Shown here: one piece after another, positions 18,636 to 26,710 of the stretch
How positions within the stretch are numbered: the first letter of the stretch is position 1
Layout: the number at the start of each line of letters is the position of its first letter
Assembly (NCBI RefSeq): GCF_024519285.1
Contig: NZ_JAMZCY010000007.1
Coordinates: forward strand, 124,001 to 188,000
DNA length: 64,000 nt
Reading direction: 5' to 3'
Origin: Cohnella sp. WQ 127256
GTDB lineage: Bacteria; Bacillota; Bacilli; Paenibacillales; Paenibacillaceae
Notes under the pieces: model-generated
Databases searched by the model: none
What the model saw: only the letters and a program-made list of their open reading frames with translations
What the model was told of the DNA's origin: nothing
Made by a program: the position numbers and the translations under genes

Positions 18636-20093
18636 ATGATTAATGAGGGGTTAGAAATCAAAAATTTCATTGGTGGACAGTGGATAAGCTCACAAAGCAC
18701 AGTTTATGAGGATGTGCCGAATCCCGCTACGGGACTTATCATCGCAAACGTTCCACTATCAACAAAGGCTGATGTGGATTTAGCTGTAGAAGCGGCGCAG
18801 AAGTCTTATGAGAGCTGGCGGAACACTCCCGTTCCCAGACGAGCAAGAATCCTGTTTCGATATCAGCAATTGCTGGTTGAGCACTGGGAACAATTAGCGA
18901 CTATTGTTACAACAGAAAATGGAAAAAGCTATGTGGAAGCTTATGGTGAAGTACAACGCGGAATAGAATGTGTGGAGTTCGCAGCTGGCGCGCCAACACT
19001 GATGATGGGCGAACAGCTTCCTGATATTGCGACGGGGATAGAATCCGGGATGTATAGATACCCAATTGGTGTCGTTGGTGGCATTACCCCGTTTAACTTC
19101 CCTATGATGGTTCCTTGCTGGATGTTCCCGCTTGCGATCGCTTGTGGTAATACGTTTGTTCTCAAACCGTCGGAGCGTACACCGCTGCTGGCTAATCGCC
19201 TAGCGGAGCTGTTCCAGGAAGCGGGGCTTCCAGATGGCGTGCTGAATATCGTACACGGTTCCCGAGATGTCGTGAATGGGCTTCTAGAGCACCCGGTGGT
19301 TAAAGCCATTTCTTTCGTCGGCTCGCAGCCGGTCGCTGAATATGTATATCGGGCAGCCGCGAACAATGGCAAGCGTGTTCAGGCATTAGCTGGTGCTAAG
19401 AATCATTCCATCGTGCTGCCAGATGCAGACATGGACAATGCTGTGAGTAATATTATAAGTGCTGCATTTGGTTCCGCAGGTGAACGCTGCATGGCCGCAG
19501 CAGTTGTCGTTGCTGTAGGTGACATTGCAGACTTGCTGGTTGAGCGGTTGGTGGCAGCTGCTAATGCCATTAAGATCGGAAATGGAATGGAGGAGGGCGT
19601 CTTCCTTGGACCCGTTATTCGGGAAGAGAATAAGAGCCGAACCTTTAATTACATTGAAGTTGGGGTAAAGGAAGGCGCCGTATTGGCCAGAGATGGTCGC
19701 AAGGATGAAGCTGTAAGCTCCAATGGCTTCTTCATAGGCCCAACTGTGTTTGATCATGTAAAGCCTGGGATGACCATCTGGTGTGAGGAGCTATTCGCTC
19801 CCGTGCTTTCCATTGTCCGAGTCGCAACTTTGGCTGAAGCGATTGAAATCTCTAATCAATCCGAATTTGCCAATGGTGCCTGTCTGTACAGTGATAGCGC
19901 CAAGGCGATTCGCCAGTTCCGCGAAGAGATCGATGCAGGGATGTTAGGTGTTAATCTGGGTGTTCCTGCTCCAATGGCCTTTTTCCCTTTCTCCGGATAT
20001 AAGAAATCATTTTATGGTGATCTGCATGCGAACGGTAAGGACGGAGTCGAGTTTTATACGCGGAAAAAGATGCTGACTGCACGGTATATATAG
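18636..20093 (+). CDS. mmsA: CoA-acylating malonate/methylmalonate semialdehyde dehydrogenase
   Basis: The 485-residue aldehyde dehydrogenase is very close to IolA/MmsA. It has the N-terminal [21 protein letters not shown], the NAD site SFVGSQPV, the catalytic Cys in GSAGERCMA and the family-specific tail [19 protein letters not shown]. It turns malonate semialdehyde into acetyl-CoA (or the methyl form into propionyl-CoA) with NAD+ and CoA. In this cluster the substrate is the product of the aminotransferase encoded next, so the pathway ends in central metabolism. RBS GAGGTGACGGG precedes ATG. The gap to the previous gene is 41 bp. Confidence 0.93.
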   Translation: MINEGLEIKNFIGGQWISSQSTVYEDVPNPATGLIIANVPLSTKADVDLAVEAAQKSYESWRNTPVPRRARILFRYQQLLVEHWEQLATIVTTENGKSYVEAYGEVQRGIECVEFAAGAPTLMMGEQLPDIATGIESGMYRYPIGVVGGITPFNFPMMVPCWMFPLAIACGNTFVLKPSERTPLLANRLAELFQEAGLPDGVLNIVHGSRDVVNGLLEHPVVKAISFVGSQPVAEYVYRAAANNGKRVQALAGAKNHSIVLPDADMDNAVSNIISAAFGSAGERCMAAAVVVAVGDIADLLVERLVAAANAIKIGNGMEEGVFLGPVIREENKSRTFNYIEVGVKEGAVLARDGRKDEAVSSNGFFIGPTVFDHVKPGMTIWCEELFAPVLSIVRVATLAEAIEISNQSEFANGACLYSDSAKAIRQFREEIDAGMLGVNLGVPAPMAFFPFSGYKKSFYGDLHANGKDGVEFYTRKKMLTARYI

Positions 20094-20103
20094 AGGGGAG
20101 TAG

Positions 20104-21483
20104 GTGAAGAAGTCAATGTCTAAGGATATTATGGATTTGAACATAAAGGAAATGCAGGAGAAAGACCGCCAATACTTGTGGCATGCCATGTCACCTTATC
20201 AAGAGGAAGTACCGTCTATGATCGTGACATCGGGAGAAGGCTCATGGATCACGGATATTAGCGGTAACCGATATTTGGACGGAATGTCTGGCTTATGGTG
20301 TGTGAATGCAGGTTATGGCAGGGAAGAATTGGCGAAGGCTGCATATGATCAATTAACGGTAATGCCCTATTATCCTTTGACTCAGAGCCATCTTCCAGCG
20401 ATTCAGTTAGCAGAGAAGATCAATGAGTGGCTGGAAGGGGATTATGTGATCTTCTTCTCAAACAGCGGCTCAGACGCTAACGAGACGGCCTTTAAGATAG
20501 CCAGACAATACTACAATCAGACTGAACGGCCTAATCGCAGCAAGTTCATATCTCGTTATCGGGCCTATCATGGCAATTCTATGGGGGCATTGGCGGCGAC
20601 TGGGCAGGCTCAACGCAAGTATAAATATGAGCCGCTTGGATCTGGCTTTTTACATGTGCGCCCACCGGATGGTTACCGTCGACCTGAAGGAATGACCCTG
20701 GAGCAATTCAATGTACAGTGTGCTCGCGATATTGAAGAAATGATTTTGTGGGAAGGGAAAGAAACGATTGCAGGAGTGATTATGGAGCCCGTTATTACGG
20801 GAGGAGGAATGATCGTTCCCCACCAGATTTACTTCGATGAAGTACAACGGATTTGTCGAGAGCATCAGGTACTGCTCATTATCGATGAAGTGATTTGCGG
20901 TTTCGGTAGGTCGGGTCGTAAGTTCGGACATATGAATTACAACGTGAAACCGGATATTGTTACGATGGCTAAAGGATTAACTAGCGGGTATTTGCCGCTT
21001 TCCGCGACGGCGGTACGCAGAGAAATATTCGAAGCTTTCAAGGATCGACAGCCCTATAGTCACTTCAGGCATGTGAATACGTTTGGAGGTTCTCCGGCAC
21101 CTTGCGCTCTAGCATTAAAAAATCTTGAAATTCTTGAGCGTGAGGGACTGATAGAGCGGTCACGGATTCTCGGAGAAAGACTGTATGACGGAATGAAGGA
21201 TCTTCTCGATCATCCTCTGGTAGGGGACATCCGCAGCTTTGGCTTCTTAATGGGTATCGAGCTCGTTAAGGACAAGACTACGAAGGAACCGTTGCCTCTG
21301 CCCGTCGTGACGAGGATCATTGCTGAATGTAAAGCACGCCATTTGATTATAGGCAAGAACGGAGATACAGTGGCTGGGTATAACAATGTCCTCACGATTT
21401 CTCCTCCATTAGTCACTACAGATGAAGATTTGGAATTCATTGTGCTTACTTTAAAGGCAGTTATTAATCAAATAAGAGGGTGA
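20104..21483 (+). CDS. class III omega-amino-acid:pyruvate aminotransferase (beta-alanine type)
   Basis: The 459-residue PLP enzyme of fold type I has the class III marks [41 protein letters not shown] and the PLP Lys in [15 protein letters not shown]. It probably moves the amino group of beta-alanine (or 3-aminoisobutyrate) to pyruvate, giving malonate semialdehyde and alanine. The flanking genes act on exactly these two products. GTG at 20104 and ATG at 20116 are both possible. GGGGAG stands 4 bases before GTG, and AGGTG stands 9 bases before ATG. It overlaps the alanine dehydrogenase gene by 4 bases. Confidence 0.9.
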   Translation: MKKSMSKDIMDLNIKEMQEKDRQYLWHAMSPYQEEVPSMIVTSGEGSWITDISGNRYLDGMSGLWCVNAGYGREELAKAAYDQLTVMPYYPLTQSHLPAIQLAEKINEWLEGDYVIFFSNSGSDANETAFKIARQYYNQTERPNRSKFISRYRAYHGNSMGALAATGQAQRKYKYEPLGSGFLHVRPPDGYRRPEGMTLEQFNVQCARDIEEMILWEGKETIAGVIMEPVITGGGMIVPHQIYFDEVQRICREHQVLLIIDEVICGFGRSGRKFGHMNYNVKPDIVTMAKGLTSGYLPLSATAVRREIFEAFKDRQPYSHFRHVNTFGGSPAPCALALKNLEILEREGLIERSRILGERLYDGMKDLLDHPLVGDIRSFGFLMGIELVKDKTTKEPLPLPVVTRIIAECKARHLIIGKNGDTVAGYNNVLTISPPLVTTDEDLEFIVLTLKAVINQIRG

Positions 21484-22622
21484 ACAGTATTCGTATAGGA
21501 GTGCCTAAGGAGATCAAAAACAATGAATACCGAGTTGGGATGACACCCGGTTCAGTTGCTGATTATTGTCGCATGGGCCACGAGGTAGTGTTGGAGACTG
21601 GTGCAGGTTATGCCATCGGATTCACGGATGAAGATTATGTAGCTTATGGAGCGACTATCGTGAACAGCGCCAAGGAAGCATGGACGGCTGATATGGTTGT
21701 TAAAGTCAAGGAACCGCTTCCTAGCGAATATCAATACTTCCGTGAAGGGCTTATTATTTATGCATACTTACATCTAGCCCCCGAGTTGGAGCTGACACAG
21801 GCGCTGGTCGACAATAAAGTAACAGCAATTGCTTATGAAACGATTCAGTTAGAAAATGGCAGTCTGCCACTACTGACACCTATGAGTGAAGTAGCGGGAA
21901 GAATGTCGATTCAAATCGGTGCTCACTTTCTCGAGAAGGCAAACGGAGGTAAGGGATTGTTGCTTAGCGGAGTTCCCGGGGTATTGCCGGCTAAGGTGAC
22001 GATCGTAGGTGGCGGCATTGTAGGAACGAATGCGGCAAAGATGGCTGTCGGTCTTGGAGCTGATGTGAGTATACTGGACATTAGCCCGGATCGCCTTCGC
22101 TATTTGGACGACCTATTCCAAGGACGTGTAAAGACGATTATGTCTAATCCGCATTACATCGCCGAAGCAGTTAAGCAAGCGGATTTAGTTATTGGAGCGG
22201 TGCTCATTCCTGGAGCCAGAGCCCCCCAACTTGTTACTGAAGAGATGGTTAGGTCCATGAGTCCCGGCTCAGTTATTGTCGATGTGGCGATAGATCAAGG
22301 CGGCTCCATTGAGACAATCGACAGAATAACGACACACGAGAATCCGACCTATGAGAAATTCGGCGTTATTCATTATTCTGTGGCCAATATGCCTGGAGCT
22401 GTCGCCCGTACCTCAACGATTGCCCTTACGAATGTGACGACTCCTTACGGGCTACAGATTGCGAACAAGAATATTAAACGCGCAGCCACTGAGAATCGGG
22501 CTCTGGCACAAGGAATTAATGTCGCTCATGGAAAAGTGACCTACAAAGCGGTGGCGGAAGCTCATGGTTATGAGCATACTCCCGTATCTACAATCCTGTA
22601 TGAGCCCGCCAAAGCGATTTAA
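21480..22622 (+). CDS. ald: alanine dehydrogenase
   Basis: The 380-residue enzyme is a standard-length Ald. The N-terminal [19 protein letters not shown] carries the substrate-binding Arg/Lys, [15 protein letters not shown] contains the catalytic His, and [17 protein letters not shown] is the NAD-binding loop. [15 protein letters not shown] closes the family pattern. It oxidises alanine to pyruvate and ammonia. In this operon that regenerates the pyruvate consumed by the beta-alanine aminotransferase and releases the nitrogen. GTG overlaps the TGA of the previous gene (GTGA), showing translational coupling. It is the last gene of the catabolic cluster, and no clear terminator follows. Confidence 0.93.
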   Translation: MNSIRIGVPKEIKNNEYRVGMTPGSVADYCRMGHEVVLETGAGYAIGFTDEDYVAYGATIVNSAKEAWTADMVVKVKEPLPSEYQYFREGLIIYAYLHLAPELELTQALVDNKVTAIAYETIQLENGSLPLLTPMSEVAGRMSIQIGAHFLEKANGGKGLLLSGVPGVLPAKVTIVGGGIVGTNAAKMAVGLGADVSILDISPDRLRYLDDLFQGRVKTIMSNPHYIAEAVKQADLVIGAVLIPGARAPQLVTEEMVRSMSPGSVIVDVAIDQGGSIETIDRITTHENPTYEKFGVIHYSVANMPGAVARTSTIALTNVTTPYGLQIANKNIKRAATENRALAQGINVAHGKVTYKAVAEAHGYEHTPVSTILYEPAKAI

Positions 22623-22657
22623 GTGCACAGGTTGGTTCAGGAATAGTATAGTACGGC

Positions 22658-22686
22658 TTGCTTGCGGAGCGCGCTTAACTTATAAT
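22658..22686 (+). promoter_or_regulatory. promoter of the pheST transcript
   Basis: TTGCTT (22658-22663), 17 bases, then a perfect TATAAT (22681-22686), directly before the T-box leader. Confidence 0.7.
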
Positions 22687-22694
22687 GATCTACA

Positions 22695-22995
22695 AATGTA
22701 CAAAAGCAATGATGGAGACAAGTAAGCAGTGCCTTCTTTCAGGGAGGGAGCGCCTTTAGACTGAGAGCGTTCCTAAGAAATCAGGCTGTTGAAGTTCGCT
22801 CTGGAGCTGTCCTCTGAACGGTCGGTCCGCCGACAAGTAGGAAGAACCGGCACACGGCCCGTTACGCCGTATGATGAGGAAATGTTCATGGCGCATTTAG
22901 CGGGCGCTCTGCGGCTCGCAGGAGAAGCAGCGACATTTCAACAAAGGGTGGTACCACGGTCTTTTCGTCCCTTACGGGAGAGAAGGCCTTTTTCT
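22695..22995 (+). ncRNA. T-box leader controlling pheST
   Basis: The 300-base leader contains the T-box core AGGGTGGTACCACG (22945-22958). A terminator stem follows, pairing about 22957-22970 with 22975-22988 and ending in TTTTTCT. The 5' part has GGAGACAAGTA typical of the stem I K-turn/AGTA region. TTC at 22795-22797 is a possible Phe specifier codon. Uncharged tRNA-Phe would stabilise the antiterminator and allow transcription of pheS and pheT. Confidence 0.9.
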
Positions 22996-23023
22996 ATTTT
23001 AATGCGATAAGGAGAGAATTGGG

Positions 23024-24058
23024 ATGAAAGAACGATTAGAGGCTCTGCGGAAAGATGCGCTTGAGCAGCTTCAGGGTGTGGCGGATGCCACTGCCTTAAA
23101 CGACCTTCGTGTTCAATATCTGGGTAAGAAGGGGCTATTAACTGAGATATTGCGCGGAATGGGGGCGCTTAGCGCCGAAGAACGTCCCATTATTGGGCAA
23201 GTAGGTAATGAGGTTCGAGCAGCTATTGAAACGGTTATCTCGGAAAAACAAGAGGGATTCGACCGTGCCGCTACAGCCCACCGTCTACAAGCCGAAACCA
23301 TTGACGTTACACTGCCTGGAAAAGCAGTTGGAGTCGGTTCGGTTCACCCACTGAATAAAGTGACCCAAGAGATTGAAGATATTTTTATCGGTATGGGTTA
23401 TACGATCGCGGAAGGACCTGAGGTGGAGACGGATTTTTTCAACTTTGAAGCGTTGAATTTGCCGAAAAATCACCCTGCTCGCGATATGCAGGATTCCTTC
23501 TACATCACCGAAGAAATCTTGTTGCGTACTCAGACGTCACCCGTACAAATTCGGACGATGAAAGAGATGAACGGTAAAACCCCGGTTAAAGTCATCTGTC
23601 CAGGTAGAGTTTACCGCCGTGATGATGATGATGCGACGCATTCCTTCATGTTCCACCAGATTGAAGGTTTAGTTATTGGACCTAACATCAGGATGAGCGA
23701 TTTGAAGGGGACATTGCTGCAATTCGTGCAGGAAATGTATGGCTCACAAATGCAAATTCGACTTCGCCCTAGCTTCTTCCCGTTTACTGAGCCGAGTGCC
23801 GAAGTGGATGTTACTTGTGCGCAATGTGGTGGTAGCGGCTGTCGGATGTGTAAGCACACAGGCTGGATCGAGATTCTTGGCTGTGGCATGGTGCATCCTA
23901 AAGTGCTAGAGCACGGCGGTTATGATCCAAATGAAGTAACGGGCTTTGCTTTCGGAATGGGCGTAGAACGAATTGCCCTGTTGAAATATGGAATTGACGA
24001 TATTCGCCATTTATACACGAATGACACGAAGTTTTTGAGCCAATTTGCGAAGATGTGA
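23024..24058 (+). CDS. pheS: phenylalanyl-tRNA synthetase alpha subunit
   Basis: The 344-residue class II synthetase catalytic subunit is of normal length. An N-terminal coiled coil (about 1-85) binds tRNA. The catalytic core includes motif 2 around [21 protein letters not shown], the insert with Cys pairs ([12 protein letters not shown]) and motif 3 [22 protein letters not shown]. It works as an alpha2-beta2 tetramer with PheT in the cytoplasm. RBS AAGGAGAG precedes ATG. It is controlled by the upstream T-box leader. Confidence 0.97.
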   Translation: MKERLEALRKDALEQLQGVADATALNDLRVQYLGKKGLLTEILRGMGALSAEERPIIGQVGNEVRAAIETVISEKQEGFDRAATAHRLQAETIDVTLPGKAVGVGSVHPLNKVTQEIEDIFIGMGYTIAEGPEVETDFFNFEALNLPKNHPARDMQDSFYITEEILLRTQTSPVQIRTMKEMNGKTPVKVICPGRVYRRDDDDATHSFMFHQIEGLVIGPNIRMSDLKGTLLQFVQEMYGSQMQIRLRPSFFPFTEPSAEVDVTCAQCGGSGCRMCKHTGWIEILGCGMVHPKVLEHGGYDPNEVTGFAFGMGVERIALLKYGIDDIRHLYTNDTKFLSQFAKM

Positions 24059-24131
24059 TGTTCGCAGCAATATAGACCGAAGTTAAAGCGTTAGATGGCA
24101 ATTACTTTATGAAAAACGAGGGGAGTTTCCC

Positions 24132-26579
24132 ATGAACGTATCTTATCGGTGGTTATCCGATTATATCGACCTGAGCGGCATTACGGCACAGGAATTGGCG
24201 GAGATGATGACACGCGGAGGAATCGAAATCGATTCTGTTCCATCGCGTAATGCAGGAGTGAGCGGGGTTGTCGTTGGTTATGTGAAAACGCGGGAGAAGC
24301 ATCCTGATGCCGATAAGCTAAGCGTATGTACGCTAGACGTAGGTACCGGTGAGGACCTGCAAATCGTATGTGGCGCAGCAAACATTGGTGCAGACATGAA
24401 GGTTCCTGTTGCTATGGTCGGTGCTAAGCTACCCGGAGGACTGGACATCAAGCGTGCTAAGCTACGCGGTGTGGAATCACAGGGAATGATCTGCTCAGCT
24501 AAAGAGCTAGGCATAAATGATAAGCTGCTACCTAAAGAACAGCAAGAGGGAATTCTTATCCTGCCTACTGACACAGAAGTCGGTCGCGATATTCTGGATG
24601 TGCTTGCGCTAAACGACTCCATCATGGAGCTGGATTTGACGCCTAACCGTTCAGATTGTCTGAGTATGCTTGGTGTTGCTTATGAAGTAGCGGCACTGAC
24701 AGGTCGTCCTTTGGAGCTTCCCGAGCCGAGCAAGGACTTGTATCTGTCCTCCGATAAGACTTCGGATTTCGTGCGCGTATCGATTAAGGCGACTGAGCAA
24801 TGCTCATTGTATACAGCAAGATATATTAAAGGCGTAAAGATAGCTCCAGCTCCTCAATGGATACAAAATCGCTTGATCGCTGCTGGCGTTCGCCCAATTA
24901 ATAACATCGTTGATATTACGAATTATGTCATGCTGGAATATGGTCAACCTCTTCATGCGTTCGACGCTGCTAAAGTTGCAGGTGGTCGAATCGATGTTCG
25001 TTTGGCTCAGCCTGGCGAAGTACTTGTCACGTTGGACGATCAAGAACGTAAGCTTGAGCCACAAATGCTCGTCATCGCGGATGCTGAAAAAGCGATCGCT
25101 CTTGCTGGAGTTATGGGTGGAGCGAATTCCGAAGTAACCTTGGAAACGACGGATATTATTCTCGAATCTGCTAAGTTCGACGGAGGCACGGTACGCCGCA
25201 CATCACGGCAATTAGGCTTGCGCTCGGAAGCTTCCGCACGTTTCGAGAAAGAAGTTGATCCGGCTCGTGTTAGAGATGCACTTGATCGCGCAGCTAGCTT
25301 GATTGCGCGCTACGCGGAAGGCCTTGTCACAGAAGGTATCGCGGAAGCAGAAGTATCCACTAAGGAACCGGTAAAGGTTGAACTTTCTCTTAGTCGAATT
25401 AATGGCATGCTAGGAACCGAGTTGTCCTCGCTTGAAATCAAGACCATTCTCTCTCGTTTGCATTTCGTAGCTGAAGTAAGCGGAGATGGCGTATGGAATG
25501 TATCTATTCCATCCCGACGTGGGGATATTACCCACGATGTTGATTTGGTCGAAGAGGTTGCTCGCTTACACGGCTATGACGAAATTCCGACGACGCTGAT
25601 CGATGGTCAAACTACGGCGGGAGCATTGACGAAGCCACAGGCGATTCGCAGAGAATTACGTTCAATTATGACGGGGGCGGGCTTGCACGAGGCGATATGC
25701 TACTCGGTTACATCCCTGCAAAGAACGACATTGTTCAAGGAGCTGTCCGGCGAAACGAAACCTATTCCGCTTGCTATGCCGATGAGCGAAGAGCGCAGCG
25801 TTCTGCGGACGACCTTAATACCTAGCTTGCTTGAAGCGGCTTCTTATAACATCACTCGGAAAAACAATGATTTGGCATTGTTTGAAATAGGGAATGTGTA
25901 TCATTCCGATGAGGATGTGTTGACGCGCCTGCCTCAAGAGAAGCCGCGTGCGGCACTTCTACTAAGTGGAAATAGACGTTCTGCTGGCTGGAATCGTTCC
26001 GCTGAAGCTGTCGATTTCTATGATGCCAAAGGCATTCTGGAGAAAGTGCTTGAGCGGTTAGGCTTAGGTAAGAAGATCGCATATGTGGCTGCCCAACCGG
26101 AAGGGTTTCACCCAGGTAGGACTGCGGCGATCACGATCCGTACAGATCGTGGAATCGAAACCATCGGTTATGTAGGCCAATTACACCCTGAGCTACAACG
26201 TGAATTTGATCTATCTGATACCTATGTAGCTGAATTAGAGCTTGCTCCGATTTACGAATATGCAAATCGTCATATCGAATATCGTGTTCTTCCGCGCTAT
26301 CCAGCAATGGAAAGAGATATCGCTGTTGTAGTAGATCGCAACGTATTTGGTGGTGCTTTAACGGAGGCGATTATCGCATCGGCAGGTGAATTACTGGAAT
26401 CAGTGAAGGTGTTCGACGTGTACACTGGAGATCGGGTTAGCAGTGATAAGAAAAGCGTAGCATTGGCTCTCGTATACCGACATGGTGAACGAACATTGAC
26501 GGATGAGGAAGTTACCGAAACTCATGCCCTAGTATTGGCACAATTGGAACAATCTTTTGGTGCAGAACTTCGGAAATAG
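24132..26579 (+). CDS. pheT: phenylalanyl-tRNA synthetase beta subunit
   Basis: The 815-residue protein has the full bacterial layout. A tRNA-binding OB domain (about 40-150, KHPDADKLSVC) is followed by the B3/B4 editing domain (about 210-385), the B5 domain (about 405-475), the catalytic-like core and the FDX-ACB anticodon-binding domain at the C-terminus (about 720-815, RYPAMERDIAVVV). It completes the PheST enzyme and proofreads Tyr-tRNA-Phe. It follows pheS by 73 bp with a GGGGAG site before ATG and ends in a terminator. Confidence 0.97.
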   Translation: MNVSYRWLSDYIDLSGITAQELAEMMTRGGIEIDSVPSRNAGVSGVVVGYVKTREKHPDADKLSVCTLDVGTGEDLQIVCGAANIGADMKVPVAMVGAKLPGGLDIKRAKLRGVESQGMICSAKELGINDKLLPKEQQEGILILPTDTEVGRDILDVLALNDSIMELDLTPNRSDCLSMLGVAYEVAALTGRPLELPEPSKDLYLSSDKTSDFVRVSIKATEQCSLYTARYIKGVKIAPAPQWIQNRLIAAGVRPINNIVDITNYVMLEYGQPLHAFDAAKVAGGRIDVRLAQPGEVLVTLDDQERKLEPQMLVIADAEKAIALAGVMGGANSEVTLETTDIILESAKFDGGTVRRTSRQLGLRSEASARFEKEVDPARVRDALDRAASLIARYAEGLVTEGIAEAEVSTKEPVKVELSLSRINGMLGTELSSLEIKTILSRLHFVAEVSGDGVWNVSIPSRRGDITHDVDLVEEVARLHGYDEIPTTLIDGQTTAGALTKPQAIRRELRSIMTGAGLHEAICYSVTSLQRTTLFKELSGETKPIPLAMPMSEERSVLRTTLIPSLLEAASYNITRKNNDLALFEIGNVYHSDEDVLTRLPQEKPRAALLLSGNRRSAGWNRSAEAVDFYDAKGILEKVLERLGLGKKIAYVAAQPEGFHPGRTAAITIRTDRGIETIGYVGQLHPELQREFDLSDTYVAELELAPIYEYANRHIEYRVLPRYPAMERDIAVVVDRNVFGGALTEAIIASAGELLESVKVFDVYTGDRVSSDKKSVALALVYRHGERTLTDEEVTETHALVLAQLEQSFGAELRK

Positions 26580-26609
26580 GTCGGGAACAGGCAGGAAACA
26601 GTAAGGCGG

Positions 26610-26660
26610 GCAGCGAATACATCTAGACGCCGATTGGCGTGAGATGGTTCGCTGCTTTTG
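26610..26660 (+). terminator. rho-independent terminator after pheT
   Basis: GCAGCGAA (26610-26617) pairs with TTCGCTGC (26648-26655), with inner helices CATCT/AGATG and ACGCC/GGCGT, then TTTTG. Confidence 0.85.
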
Positions 26661-26710
26661 TTAGATTTGGATAAACTACATAACTTTGGACGCAATGGGA
26701 GGATCACGCT

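Noticed and set aside
22789-23010. 73-codon frame upstream of pheS
   Set aside because: It lies entirely inside the T-box leader and its terminator, so RNA structure explains the sequence.
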